The position numbers and the translations under genes were made by a program. Shown here piece after piece: positions 1 through 9,078 of a DNA stretch of 64,000 nt. The stretch covers positions 1-64,000 of the forward strand of contig NZ_DF820491.1 in assembly GCF_000691805.2 (NCBI RefSeq), in the 5' to 3' direction. Numbering within the stretch: the first letter of the stretch is position 1; each line of letters opens with the position of its first letter. This stretch comes from Weissella oryzae SG25. Its GTDB lineage: Bacteria > Bacillota > Bacilli > Lactobacillales > Lactobacillaceae. The notes under the pieces are model-generated. The model was given only the letters and a program-made list of their open reading frames with translations, was not told the DNA's origin and searched no databases.

Positions 1-1440
1 ACTTAGTGAATCGGACGTTGAATCACTGTCTGAGATTGAATCACTTAGTGAGTCAGACGTTGAGTCACTATCCGAGATTGAGTCACTCATTGAATCGGAT
101 GTTGAATCACTATCCGAGATTGAATCACTTAATGAATCGGACGTTGAGTCGGAATCGCTGATTGAATCACTTAATGAATCTGATGTTGAGTCACTGTCTG
201 AGATTGAATCACTCATTGAATCGGACGTTGAATCGCTGTCGGAGATTGAATCACTTGTTGATTCTGAATCACTTATTACATCTGATGTTGAGTCACTCAA
301 TGAGTCGGAGATTGAATCACTTAGTGAATCTGAAATTGAATCACTTGTTGATTCCGAATCACTTATTACATCTGATGTTGAATCACTATCACTGATTGAA
401 TCACTCAATGAATCACTGTCTGAAATTGAATCACTCATTGAATCTGATGTTGAGTCACTACCACTGATTGAGTCACTCATTGAATCGGACGTTGAGTCAC
501 TATCACTGATTGAATCACTCAACGAGTCGGACACTGAGTCACTATCACTGATTGAGTCACTCATTGAATCCGATATTGAATCACTTAATGAATCTGAGAT
601 TGAATCCGATATTGAATCACTTAATGAATCTGAGATTGAATCCGATGTTGAGTCACTGCCTGAATCTGGTAGTGAATCAGACGTTGAATCAGACGTTGAA
701 TCAGACATTGATTCACTATCTGACGTCGAGTCCATTTCTCCGTAAACCGCTAACGTACCACTTGCACCTGTTATGTTAGCTCCTTCAATATGATATCGGA
801 ACAGATAGTAGACACTGGTATCTGGGAATAATTTAGCTAATGCATCCTTAGATACATGGAATTCTGCAACTGAACCAGCAGGATTGCGTAGATAAGACGA
901 TGCATATGTGGTTGAGCCATCATCTTCCATACTAACAGCCGGCGTAATTGAAGCATGTACATCACTACCTACACGGCTAGTAAGCATAATTACGTCACTT
1001 GTATCTGATAGAACTCGACCATTCTTAACATTTGAAACAAGTAAGTAGTCTATTGAGCCATCATTATTCTTGGTCATTCCTAGAACTTTATAGCCCTGCT
1101 GCTGATAGTTGGATACCATTGTACCTATATCGCCAGGTGATGTTTTAACCGAATTAAAAATATCACTATCATTAATAGTATCTTTAAGAGATTGCGTATC
1201 TGCTGGAATCGTTGTTGATTTTTTGGTACTAAGCAGATTTTTGTCCGTTACCTCAACGGACTTACTTTCACTTGCAGTTCCTTGTGCATGTACCACAGTT
1301 GGTAGCGCAGCCCCACCACCAAAAATACCAGCCATACTGGTTATAGTTGCATAAATCCACGTTTTATTTGATTTATATGCTTTGTATCTTTGTTTAGGAT
1401 CAGAACTTTGTAACTGTTTGATTTTATTTTTTTTTGACAT
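1..1440 (-). CDS. Serine-rich repeat adhesin, N-terminal part (runs off left edge)
   Basis: The minus-strand frame is open from an ATG at 1440 to base 1, giving the first 480 residues. Residues 20-28 read KAYKSNKTW, a variant of the KxYKxGKxW signal motif with Asn for Gly. A hydrophobic stretch and a likely cleavage site near VHA (about residue 52) follow. Residues about 53-232 form a non-repetitive domain. From about residue 234 the protein is a monotonous Ser-Asp alternation (SDSxSDS), the glycosylated serine-rich stalk. This architecture is that of serine-rich-repeat adhesins exported by SecA2/SecY2 and glycosylated by GtfA/GtfB, and that system lies downstream in the window. A second binding region and an LPxTG anchor would be expected beyond the edge but are not visible. 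The upstream SD (AGAGAG) is weak. Confidence 0.93.
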   Translation of the reverse strand, partial: MSKKNKIKQLQSSDPKQRYKAYKSNKTWIYATITSMAGIFGGGAALPTVVHAQGTASESKSVEVTDKNLLSTKKSTTIPADTQSLKDTINDSDIFNSVKTSPGDIGTMVSNYQQQGYKVLGMTKNNDGSIDYLLVSNVKNGRVLSDTSDVIMLTSRVGSDVHASITPAVSMEDDGSTTYASSYLRNPAGSVAEFHVSKDALAKLFPDTSVYYLFRYHIEGANITGASGTLAVYGEMDSTSDSESMSDSTSDSTSDSLPDSGSDSTSDSISDSLSDSISDSISDSLSDSISDSMSDSISDSDSVSDSLSDSISDSDSTSDSMSDSISGSDSTSDSMSDSISDSDSLSDSISDSDSTSDVISDSESTSDSISDSLSDSISDSLSDSTSDVISDSESTSDSISDSDSTSDSMSDSISDSDSTSDSLSDSISDSDSTSDSLSDSISDSDSTSDSMSDSISDSDSTSDSLSDSISDSDSTSDSLS

Positions 1441-1617
1441 CAATTGTTCTCTCTTTTTCTCAATATAATTAAACCATACTCATTACTTCCAAAAGTCTTA
1501 ACTTTGTTTTTAAACTTATAATCATTAACCTTTATCAGAACTTTCACATTTTTTTGTAAAGATACTAGAATTCAACAATTAAAAAGTCTATTTCTTTACA
1601 TCAAAGCCCCTTAATTA

Positions 1618-1908
1618 TTACAAGCTATTTATGCTCATTACCTTTTTGAGATGTTCGCTATCCTCAAACTTTTTAATAAATTTTAAATACCGTAATAAAT
1701 CAAAAGTTATTTGATAAAATATTTGTGAACAACCAATCAAGTGAGCTGAATTTTGCTTGGAATATTTAAAGGACTTATACTGATTTAAAGTTACCACCAC
1801 AGTACTACGAGTCATCGACAAATGATTTTTCTTTTGCAACCCATTTGTAAACATATGTATCGACATTATTTCATTATTCATAGTCTTAAAAAAGATTTCT
1901 GCATTCAT
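1618..1908 (-). CDS. Hypothetical small protein
   Basis: No family is recognised. The frame is open from 1941, but the ATG at 1908 is preferred because AGGTGAT lies 7 bases before it, giving about 96 residues. The protein is basic and rich in Lys, Ser and aromatic residues, with no signal peptide or clear membrane helix. It lies upstream of the adhesin on the same strand and divergent from the Mga-like regulator. It could be a small orphan gene of this island or a chance reading frame in very AT-rich DNA. Confidence 0.35.
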   Translation of the reverse strand: MNAEIFFKTMNNEIMSIHMFTNGLQKKNHLSMTRSTVVVTLNQYKSFKYSKQNSAHLIGCSQIFYQITFDLLRYLKFIKKFEDSEHLKKVMSINSL

Positions 1909-2104
1909 TAATACATCACCTACATTGTTATAAGCTGTCATTCCTTATTGGAATTTTAAAACAACATTCTATGTTTATATGTTGCTTTAAGCTGATAAAA
2001 AGTTTTAATTTATATAAACAAACAACAGTATCTGATATATAATTAAAACATCTTACCTAATTGTTAATTTTATAACAAATAGCCCAATGTAGTGTCTCAA
2101 AAAA

Positions 2105-2121
2105 TTAACTTAAAAAGTTAA
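2105..2121. promoter_or_regulatory. Palindrome upstream of the Mga-like regulator
   Basis: TTAACTT-AAA-AAGTTAA is a perfect 7-3-7 inverted repeat about 80 bases before the regulator start. It could be an autoregulatory operator. The AT-rich setting makes chance occurrence possible, and no second copy was seen in front of the adhesin. Confidence 0.25.
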
Positions 2122-2203
2122 AATATAAGCAAGTTTTTATCCAGCAAATTCTTATACAAAGCAATACACTTATGTTTATTTAATAAGATATGGGGAGTAT
2201 ATA

Positions 2204-3694
2204 ATGCTTGAAGAATTGAATGAGAATTTTGGGTCAGAATTATATGATAGAGATTCAAGAAGTATGACAAATATCTGTCGTATTATTTTTGATTATCAAA
2301 ATCCAATTAGTATTAATTCACTGATGGAAAAAACAAAATTAACGAGGCAAACAATCTACAAATATATTCATGAAATTAATCAAATTTATAGAAATATTGG
2401 CCACGCTAATGAAATAATTTCTAATGTAAACGGCCAATATTATTTTAAAGGCAACAGTTTTGATTATGCTGAATTATTTTTAAGAATAATTTCTAATACC
2501 GTTCTTACAAAATTAGCAATTGCTCTTATAAATAATCCTTCTGTTGATTTCAAAGAGTTTTGTTTCGAAAATTTCATATCGCAAAGCACCGTAAGACGTT
2601 TAATTACAAATATAAATAACCGTATTAATACGTTTAACCTGGCGATAACCATTAAAAATAATTCAATTTCAGTTGTTGGCAGTGAAAATAAGATTAGATA
2701 TGTCTTTGCGAGCTATTTTTGGCGTACTTTTCGTGGCTTATACTGGCCTTTCACTGCCGTAGATAAAGATAATATAATTAACCTCATTGACACACTCGGA
2801 AAAAAACTGCATTTTACAATAAAATCCGGACAAAAAATTGAATTAGCTTACATATTTGCCGTTAATATTTGTCGAGCAAAAAATAACCATTCGATTGGTC
2901 ATATCACTCCGTTTGATAGTTTCCTCGTAACCAAACTTTTTTCACAATTAGCAGACAATTTTGAACAAGTTTCAAAAGAATTCTTTGCAATTGCTGAAAT
3001 AGATATAAGATTCATATTCCTATGGCTAAGCACTTTACCGCAGTTTTATTCAATAACAGATACGAAAACACTTTTTCTTCAGACCCTAAAAGACAAAAAA
3101 ATTCGAAATGAATCTACTAAATTCATTGAAATAATTACCAAAGCTGACCCTGAATCATTAAAGCTGATCCCAACACAATATAATCAGTTACTATTAGACT
3201 TAATTTGTGGCCGCCTTTCAGTTGAATTATTTGGTAACCTGCCCTTTACTGTTTCTGATTTAAACCTTAATAAATATACAAATATTTTAGCGCCTAGCTA
3301 TATAAAACGAATAAGCATGATTATTTTAAAAACCCATCCTTCTATCAAGACTTCCGATATCAAGGCGCTTGCTATCAGGTATGGTTGGGCTTTAGCTTTA
3401 TTTATGCCAATTCATAAATTTGAACGAACCATCAATATCTATCTTGATACTGATATTTTAATTGATCTTGAAAGTCAGATGAAAAATCAACTCAGAAATA
3501 TTTTATGTAATTTCTTCAATATTGAAATTGAAACAGATATTAATAGGTTAAATCAGGCTGATCTAATTTTAACTACTAGTCTTCTAACTGATTATCTACC
3601 CTTAAGTACTCCCAAAATTCAAATTCATCCTCAATTAAGTTCAAAAGAACTAAACGTCATTATTAAGTTTTGTGAGGATTTAATTAAAGTTTAA
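2204..3694 (+). CDS. Mga-like transcriptional regulator
   Basis: A 496-residue protein close to the length of Mga/AtxA-class regulators. Residues about 20-65 hold a helix-turn-helix (LMEKTKLTRQTIYKYIHEIN), and a second winged-helix-like segment (residues about 110-160, SQSTVRRLITNINNR) follows. The rest is a long helical region as expected for PRD-like and EIIB-like domains, though PRD histidines are not obvious. It is the only long plus-strand gene in the first 23 kb and lies between the adhesin and a secreted Ig-like protein, so control of surface proteins is likely by analogy with Mga. GGGGAG at 2191-2196 serves as SD. A terminator follows at 3744. The target genes are inference. Confidence 0.75.
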   Translation: MLEELNENFGSELYDRDSRSMTNICRIIFDYQNPISINSLMEKTKLTRQTIYKYIHEINQIYRNIGHANEIISNVNGQYYFKGNSFDYAELFLRIISNTVLTKLAIALINNPSVDFKEFCFENFISQSTVRRLITNINNRINTFNLAITIKNNSISVVGSENKIRYVFASYFWRTFRGLYWPFTAVDKDNIINLIDTLGKKLHFTIKSGQKIELAYIFAVNICRAKNNHSIGHITPFDSFLVTKLFSQLADNFEQVSKEFFAIAEIDIRFIFLWLSTLPQFYSITDTKTLFLQTLKDKKIRNESTKFIEIITKADPESLKLIPTQYNQLLLDLICGRLSVELFGNLPFTVSDLNLNKYTNILAPSYIKRISMIILKTHPSIKTSDIKALAIRYGWALALFMPIHKFERTINIYLDTDILIDLESQMKNQLRNILCNFFNIEIETDINRLNQADLILTTSLLTDYLPLSTPKIQIHPQLSSKELNVIIKFCEDLIKV

Positions 3695-3743
3695 CTTACA
3701 GCCTTTTTAAAGATACACGAATATAAAGTCAAGTCTAAGGTAC

Positions 3744-3775
3744 ATCCTGAAAGTTAGTAACTTTCAGGATTTTAT
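3744..3775 (+). terminator. Terminator of the Mga-like gene
   Basis: ATCCTGAAAGTT / AACTTTCAGGAT form a perfect 12-bp stem with a 3-base loop, followed by TTTATT. It lies about 50 bases after the regulator stop codon. Confidence 0.85.
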
Positions 3776-4118
3776 TATGCTTAAAATTTCAAAACAAATG
3801 AAATATTTATCCAAACAACTTAGCCTATTACTTATAACACAAGCATTATGCTTTTAATGTCGTCCTTGCCTTAACAACGATTGCATTCGATTTTCATATA
3901 AAATAACCCACTAGCCGCAAGCAAATCAACTACTACTTTTATCTATCGTAGTAATTAATTAGGCTATAATTTTAAAAGGATTCAACAACAAGCCCAAATT
4001 TAATTCAGTTATAGGGAGCCTAATAGGCTAAGGCCACCTGAAGTAATCAGTATATTTAAAGATAATCGTCAGTAGGCATAAATACTGATTTTCTTAAACA
4101 ATTCCACCATCAGGTGTA
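3776..4118. other. Intergenic region with nested inverted repeats
   Basis: No reading frame of note. Between 4035 and 4116 an outer repeat (CACCTGA / TCAGGTG) encloses an inner one (AATCAGTAT at 4045-4053 / ATACTGATT at 4082-4090). This could be an RNA structure or a relic of a mobile element. No transposase fragment is visible. Confidence 0.3.
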
Positions 4119-4152
4119 CAAAAAAACCGTTTGAAAAAAATTTCAAACGGTT
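4119..4152 (-). terminator. Terminator of the Ig-like secreted protein gene
   Basis: AACCGTTTGAAA (4125-4136) and TTTCAAACGGTT (4141-4152) form a 12-bp stem with a 4-base loop. Read on the minus strand it is followed by a T run. Confidence 0.85.
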
Positions 4153-4214
4153 AAATTATATTTAACTATTAAGATAAATATTAAGCTCGAATTAGCAAAA
4201 TATAATCCTTTATT

Positions 4215-5456
4215 TTAGTTATTGGCCATTACAACGACAAGGGTTTGATCACTCTTTTCACCAGTACTATTGCTTTCAATAACCTGAATAATGTCATTTG
4301 GAGCCATAAATCCAGTAGGTACATTAAATGCCCATGATAAATCTTTTTGAACAACAGTTATACCACTTTTACCTGTCGTATAATTTGTGACTGTAATGAT
4401 GTCACCTTCCTTAAAGCCAGTTCCTTTAATTGTTGTATCTTTAGCTAACACAGGTTGACTAACAACTGGCTTTGGAATCTGAACACCTTCATGTAGAACA
4501 GTTGTTGTTGCAGCTTCACTTTCACCAACTCCAGTATTTTGTGTAACTGAAATTGTTACACCTGCATTTTGTGCTGGAATTTTAATTTTGTATCCGCCAC
4601 TCTGGTCAACTTTACCGTTACCAATGATTGTACCAGCTCCATTTTTAATGGTAATTTCAGCACCAGGCGTACCCTTTCCTGAAACTTCAGTAGCAGTATC
4701 GTAAACTGGTGTCTCAATCGTTGGCTTTACATTCAAAAGATCATAGCCTGGATCCAATTGTGCAACAGGAATCGTAGTTGTTCCTTCTGTATTACCTACA
4801 GCATGCCAATCAATCAATTCATCCTTTGTTGCAATTGTTGCACCTAGATGATATGCAGATCCGTCAGCCGCATTTGGAATTCGGATACCTGTCGCTGTTA
4901 CCATTTGTCCCAAATCCATGGTCAACTTAACATCCATTGTTGAAGATAATCCAATACCGCTAATTGCTGGATTAGTTAATTCTAGAAGATAGTTATCACC
5001 ATCTCTTACCACCTTCATGTCATCCTTAGTATAATTATACTCTTTACTAGTTAATCCAATTTGGTATGAAAATTGTGATGACGTAATGTAGTCTGGGAGC
5101 TTGCCGCTTGCTGCTAGTGCATTGAATTCTGAAGGTAATTTAATAACTGCAGTTGTATGATCGTTAAAGTCGACAGAAAGGAACGACTTAACCTTATAAT
5201 CCAAATCCAGTGTACCGTAAGTTACGGTATTATTCGCTTCCAACTTTAAGCCGCTAATTGCTGAACCACTAGTTGTAAGCTTACCTTGTGTTTGAAAATC
5301 AGCACCTTTTGGTGTCACCTTTGAGTTAGCAGTTTGAGCATTGTTACCATTACCAACTGCTGCAGCTGATGCAGAAGCAATTCCAGTGCCACCAACAAGC
5401 CCTAAAATCATTGATGACATCAAAAGAACATTTCCCAGTTTAATAGACTTTCTCAT
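4215..5456 (-). CDS. Secreted protein with tandem bacterial Ig-like domains
   Basis: The ATG at 5456 (MRKSIKLGN) is preferred to the in-frame GTG at 5468, because the GTGGGG around that codon serves as SD. The protein has 413 residues. Residues 1-30 are a classical signal peptide ending in ASASA, not the KxYKxGKxW type. Residues about 50-240 form a beta-rich domain without a recognised name. The C-terminal third has two Ig-like repeats (VSGKGTPGAEITIKNGAG and IKGTGFKEGDIITVTNY) of the kind that follow adhesive domains in Gram-positive surface proteins. It ends in VVVMANN with no LPxTG, GW or LysM anchor, so it is probably released or held non-covalently. It is a single-gene transcript next to the accessory Sec operon. 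Confidence 0.7.
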   Translation of the reverse strand: MRKSIKLGNVLLMSSMILGLVGGTGIASASAAAVGNGNNAQTANSKVTPKGADFQTQGKLTTSGSAISGLKLEANNTVTYGTLDLDYKVKSFLSVDFNDHTTAVIKLPSEFNALAASGKLPDYITSSQFSYQIGLTSKEYNYTKDDMKVVRDGDNYLLELTNPAISGIGLSSTMDVKLTMDLGQMVTATGIRIPNAADGSAYHLGATIATKDELIDWHAVGNTEGTTTIPVAQLDPGYDLLNVKPTIETPVYDTATEVSGKGTPGAEITIKNGAGTIIGNGKVDQSGGYKIKIPAQNAGVTISVTQNTGVGESEAATTTVLHEGVQIPKPVVSQPVLAKDTTIKGTGFKEGDIITVTNYTTGKSGITVVQKDLSWAFNVPTGFMAPNDIIQVIESNSTGEKSDQTLVVVMANN

Positions 5457-5485
5457 AATAAACCCCACTCTTTTTGAAAAGTTTT

Positions 5486-5511
5486 TTAGAAAGGTCGGCC
5501 AACATTTCTAA
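5486..5511. promoter_or_regulatory. 26-bp imperfect palindrome before the Ig-like gene
   Basis: The arms TTAGAAA and TTTCTAA are perfect, and the centre around GGCC is also largely symmetric, with 22 of 26 positions matching the reverse complement. It lies about 30 bases before the start codon, where an operator or 5' UTR hairpin would act. GC in the centre stands out from the AT-rich surroundings. No similar site was found upstream of the adhesin or gtfA. Confidence 0.4.
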
Positions 5512-6060
5512 ATTCATAATAGCTTCACAATCTTCAAATGTAAAGCAATATGAATTAGATTTTTTTATTTGGTTTATGTATACTTTTTGCCTAGTAATAT
5601 AAAAATATTAGCAATTCAACATTCTAATTCAGATTAGTTTGTAACGCTTACAATGCTTTAAACAAAGGGAATGCCCTTTTTATAACTATTCATTTACTAA
5701 TTTCAATAAATGTTTGACCATTTCTAACCTATTAATAATTTATTGAAAATTTCTTTGCTCAAAATTTATTAAAATTTCCAATTTTAGTAAATTCATCTAA
5801 ATTATCTTGGCAAAAATTAGCGATTTGCTTATATTTTAATAGTGTTCCAATACTTTATTTTATCTGAAGCAAATTTTTTAAATACATTCTATCAGGGGTT
5901 CATAATGACAATTCGCTAAGCGTTCTCTTAATATGGATGTGAGCTTAATAAATTATTTCAATTAGCAAATATAAAAGACGTATTATTAGTCCCAATATAT
6001 TAAAGTAAAATAATACTTTCCTCATTTACTTATAATTCAATTTTTTATAAGCTATAAAAT
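5512..6060. other. Long AT-rich intergenic stretch without a gene
   Basis: About 550 bases between the Ig-like gene promoter and the terminator of the glycosyltransferase operon. Both strands are dense in stop codons and no hairpin, tRNA or riboswitch motif was recognised. Confidence 0.5.
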
Positions 6061-6103
6061 AAAAAAGATGGAGTTTTGGCTATGGCCAGATTCCATCTTT
6101 TTC
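6061..6103 (-). terminator. Terminator of the accessory Sec operon
   Basis: AAAAAGATGGA (6062-6072) pairs with TCCATCTTTTT (6092-6102), with a smaller GGC/GCC stem inside. It lies just after the stop codon of the last glycosyltransferase and ends in T residues on the minus strand. Confidence 0.85.
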
Positions 6104-6118
6104 TAAATTAGTGTTAAA

Positions 6119-7189
6119 TTAAAGATTTTTATTATCCTTTATCAAAACATCATCAAAACCTAAATTAATATAACGTAACATTGCCATTAGTGAGCGCTTA
6201 ACAAAAAATCCCCCACTAACTGCCGTCTGCCAAGGCTTAATTGCCTGCAACATTGCATCATAATCGGCTGGACTTACTTGAGCCAAAACTTGGTCAATCT
6301 CGTTCAAATCATCAACAACTAACCCAATGCCTGCTTTTTTAATCCATTCAGCATGAGCCGTCTTACTAGCAATAATCACTGGTAAACCAGCCGCTATATA
6401 TAGGGAAAGCTTTGTTGGGTTATTGAATTGATTATAGTAAACGAAATTCATATTTGATTTTTCTTTAATGTTATCAGAAACAACCAAGCCAAATCCACCA
6501 GTTAGGTTTGCCACAATCATGTCACTAGGAAGTCGCCCTAAATAATTTACACTTGGATTTTTTTTAACATCTTCGCTCACCTCTCGCCCATAAAAGTTTA
6601 TCGGCGTTGAAGCTACATAATCAAAATTAATTATATTGCGTCCTGCAACATAATATAGCTGTTTACGATAAGTTTTCTCTAAAAGCTGGCCATCATAAAA
6701 GTAGTCCCAAATATGCATCGCAATCATTGGAACATGCACGCCATCTTCCTGTAATTTCGCTCCAACTTTTTCATTGGCAACTAAAAGCAAATCAAATCTA
6801 CGCAGTTGGCCAAGCCAAAAATCATTCTCACGGTCATAATTATCGTGTTCATCAGTAAACATCCAAGTAGGTACATCGTGTAGTAAGCCAACTATCTTAA
6901 TGTCTTGAATCCTTTTAAGGTAATCGATAAATTCAGCCTGAAAGTTCATATTTGTCCAAAGTGGATACTGTACAACCACTAAATCATCTGGCTGTATTGG
7001 TCCTAAAAGAGCTTTTAAAAGCTGACTACGTCTACTAGGATTATTATCAAGGTTTGAATATGGTGAAAGATTTATTTCTTTAAAGCCTAATTGTTGAGCT
7101 GACCTAGCAACATTCTTACTCACAATATAAATTGCATCGTACTTTTGTGAGTAATCACTAGCATTAAAACGTACAATCCATTTTGTCAT
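6119..7189 (-). CDS. Gtf3/Nss-like glycosyltransferase (second copy)
   Basis: A 356-residue soluble protein with no signal or membrane helix. It matches the glucosyltransferase-3 (Gtf3/Nss) type that extends GlcNAc on serine-rich-repeat adhesins in streptococci: an N-terminal half with DDLVVVQYPLW and VGLLHDV, and a C-terminal half with NPTKLSLYIAAGLPVIIAS, the usual donor-site region. It starts 4 bases after the neighbouring homologue, with an SD of GGAGGAG. Both copies share the segment PLWTN and the ending pattern IKPWQ.AV..GFF. It is the last gene before the operon terminator. The sugar donor cannot be read from the sequence. A likely role is adding the second or third sugar to the adhesin in the cytoplasm. 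Confidence 0.82.
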   Translation of the reverse strand: MTKWIVRFNASDYSQKYDAIYIVSKNVARSAQQLGFKEINLSPYSNLDNNPSRRSQLLKALLGPIQPDDLVVVQYPLWTNMNFQAEFIDYLKRIQDIKIVGLLHDVPTWMFTDEHDNYDRENDFWLGQLRRFDLLLVANEKVGAKLQEDGVHVPMIAMHIWDYFYDGQLLEKTYRKQLYYVAGRNIINFDYVASTPINFYGREVSEDVKKNPSVNYLGRLPSDMIVANLTGGFGLVVSDNIKEKSNMNFVYYNQFNNPTKLSLYIAAGLPVIIASKTAHAEWIKKAGIGLVVDDLNEIDQVLAQVSPADYDAMLQAIKPWQTAVSGGFFVKRSLMAMLRYINLGFDDVLIKDNKNL

Positions 7190-7192
7190 CTT

Positions 7193-8260
7193 CTACTCCT
7201 CCACATTAACTAGGCGATCCGTGAACCCAAGCTCTAAATACCGAACCGTCTCAATTGCTGCTTGCTTTGAGAAGAATCCTTGCGTTACAGCCATTTGCCA
7301 TGGCTTAATATTTTCAAGCATTTGCTCATAATCTGTTTCCGTAAGTGCATCAATCTTCGCATCAATCTCCGCCAAAGAATTAACCACTATGCCCACTCCA
7401 CGCTGTGCAATCCATTCTGCATGAGCTGAGTTGGCCATTACGATAACTGGCAACCCCGATGCTAAGTATAATGACAACTTCATTGGATTATTGTATTCAC
7501 CATAATGATGCATCCCTTTATAGCCACTACCCTTAGCATAGTAAAGCAACCCAAATCCTCCCTCAAGCTGACTTGGAATATCTATGCTCTTCATTGGTCC
7601 TAATAATTTAATATAATCTGGAACTGCTTCTTTTTGATGTGGTCCAATGAAATTAATTGGTACTTTCGATGCATATTCAGCTAAAATTGCCGGATCAATT
7701 CCAGTTGCCACATAATAGAGCTCCTTAATGAATCGTTTCTCTTTTAATGGACCCTGATAAACAAAATCGGTTAAATCCATCGAAATTAAGGGCTTATTTA
7801 CCCCGCCTTCACTAGCTAATCTACGAGCCATTTTAGGATTAGCAGCAATTACTAAATCATATCTATTTAGCATCCATAATGATGCATCACCGGTGTAGTC
7901 TCGCTCTCGATTATCATGAATCCACGATAAAATATCCCAAACCATCGCTACAATCTTAGCTTTTCGTACTGTAGACAAATAATCAATAAATTCTACTTCA
8001 AATTCCGTGTAATTAGTCCACAAGGGATATTGCACAATAACAATATCACCTGGTAAGACTGCAGATAATAGAGATTCCAATCTAACTTGCCGTGCTTCTT
8101 TGCCTTCTGTTCTCAATTCTTCAGCATACATTCGTGGATAATGTAAAATTCGAAAACCAATTTCATTAACCGATTCAGCTGCCATTCGATTTGCAATAAT
8201 TCCAGACGCATGATTATTTGCATATTCATTATCATCAACTTCTGTAATCCAATAAGTCAT
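7193..8260 (-). CDS. Gtf3/Nss-like glycosyltransferase (first copy)
   Basis: The ATG at 8260 (MTYWITEVDDN) follows AGAGGTAAAT and is a better start than the in-frame upstream codon at 8326, which would add a poorly conserved 22-residue tail. The protein then has 355 residues. It carries the same signatures as its downstream neighbour: GDIVIVQYPLWTNY near residue 85, VAMVWDI, and the donor-site stretch NPMKLSLYLASGLPVIVMA near residue 275. It is a paralogue, not a copy, since sequence differs throughout. Expected role: a cytoplasmic sugar transferase that extends O-glycans on the serine-rich adhesin, acting after GtfA/GtfB. Two different enzymes in tandem suggest a glycan of three or more sugars (inference). 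Confidence 0.82.
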   Translation of the reverse strand: MTYWITEVDDNEYANNHASGIIANRMAAESVNEIGFRILHYPRMYAEELRTEGKEARQVRLESLLSAVLPGDIVIVQYPLWTNYTEFEVEFIDYLSTVRKAKIVAMVWDILSWIHDNRERDYTGDASLWMLNRYDLVIAANPKMARRLASEGGVNKPLISMDLTDFVYQGPLKEKRFIKELYYVATGIDPAILAEYASKVPINFIGPHQKEAVPDYIKLLGPMKSIDIPSQLEGGFGLLYYAKGSGYKGMHHYGEYNNPMKLSLYLASGLPVIVMANSAHAEWIAQRGVGIVVNSLAEIDAKIDALTETDYEQMLENIKPWQMAVTQGFFSKQAAIETVRYLELGFTDRLVNVEE

Positions 8261-8322
8261 ATTTACCTCTTTCAATACTCTTCCAAATTCAATTTTCTTT
8301 AATTTAGTGAGTACTATCAGCT

Positions 8323-9078
8323 TCACTTGTCAGTCATTCGTGAATATAATTCTTCACGTAAATCAGTTGGAAAATATTCAAAATTTTTCCCAGGTAAAAT
8401 TGACAAAGTACTTCCTGACTGATTTAAAAATTTATTTCCTAATTTATTCATCAACTCTAAAAAGTCTGGCCGATTCCCATCACTATAAGCAAATATTCTA
8501 TTAATTTCCGAGTCATTAAAATTAAGCTCAGTCAATTGACCAAACGAAAAATTAACCACATATTTATTCGAATCTGGTTGGTTAGTCGAATCATTGACTG
8601 TTACCCAACCACTGTGCCGACTAAAATTTATATCAAGTTTATCTATCTTCGAGCTGTCGCTAAGAATTAAATATTTAAACTTAATCCACTGATGCTTAAG
8701 ATTAAGCAAACTAATATCATAAGACACTGCTTCATTTGGTAACACGAAATCGACTTCTAAATCGGCAAAATTATCTGTTTCAATTAAATTGCCTCTTACA
8801 TCAAAATATTTAATTTCCAATTGAACTGCCAGTGCCTGATCTGCTTCTAAAATAGCCGATAAATGATACTCACTATTTGCCTCTAATAACGGTAAACTAG
8901 GTGCACCACCAGACAACATATAATCAGTCTTTGAGTGCCAAGTACAAATCGGCATTCCAGGTGAAAAAAATACGTTTGAAAAATAGGTTGTACCATCTGG
9001 TAATAATTGAATTGTTGAGCCATGAACTGACACATCACTTAAATCATTTGGCCAACGAACAAAATAAACATTAGTCAT
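8323..9078 (-). CDS. asp3: Accessory Sec protein Asp3
   Basis: A 251-residue protein with the Asp3 signature region: FSNVFFSPGMPICTWHSKTDY followed by LSGGAPSLPLLEANSEYHL, and a beta-sandwich-like middle. Two ATG codons are adjacent; the one at 9078 has better spacing to GGAGG. The gene overlaps the end of asp2 by a few bases, so translation is probably coupled. Known role: with Asp1 and Asp2 it forms a complex on the cytoplasmic face that helps deliver the glycosylated adhesin to SecA2. The C-terminal about 60 residues, after SRHSGWVTV, are less typical. Confidence 0.93.
   Translation of the reverse strand: MTNVYFVRWPNDLSDVSVHGSTIQLLPDGTTYFSNVFFSPGMPICTWHSKTDYMLSGGAPSLPLLEANSEYHLSAILEADQALAVQLEIKYFDVRGNLIETDNFADLEVDFVLPNEAVSYDISLLNLKHQWIKFKYLILSDSSKIDKLDINFSRHSGWVTVNDSTNQPDSNKYVVNFSFGQLTELNFNDSEINRIFAYSDGNRPDFLELMNKLGNKFLNQSGSTLSILPGKNFEYFPTDLREELYSRMTDK

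Noticed and set aside
1-720. Regular short repeats resembling a CRISPR or satellite array
   Set aside because: The period follows codons of Ser-Asp repeats in one open minus-strand frame; there are no conserved repeat-spacer units.
162-779. Two plus-strand reading frames rich in Leu, Asn and His
   Set aside because: They are the complement of the Ser-Asp repeat on the minus strand and vanish as genes once the adhesin frame is read.
8307-8504. 65-codon plus-strand frame near asp3
   Set aside because: It lies antisense to asp3 and its gap, with no SD and no sign of selection.
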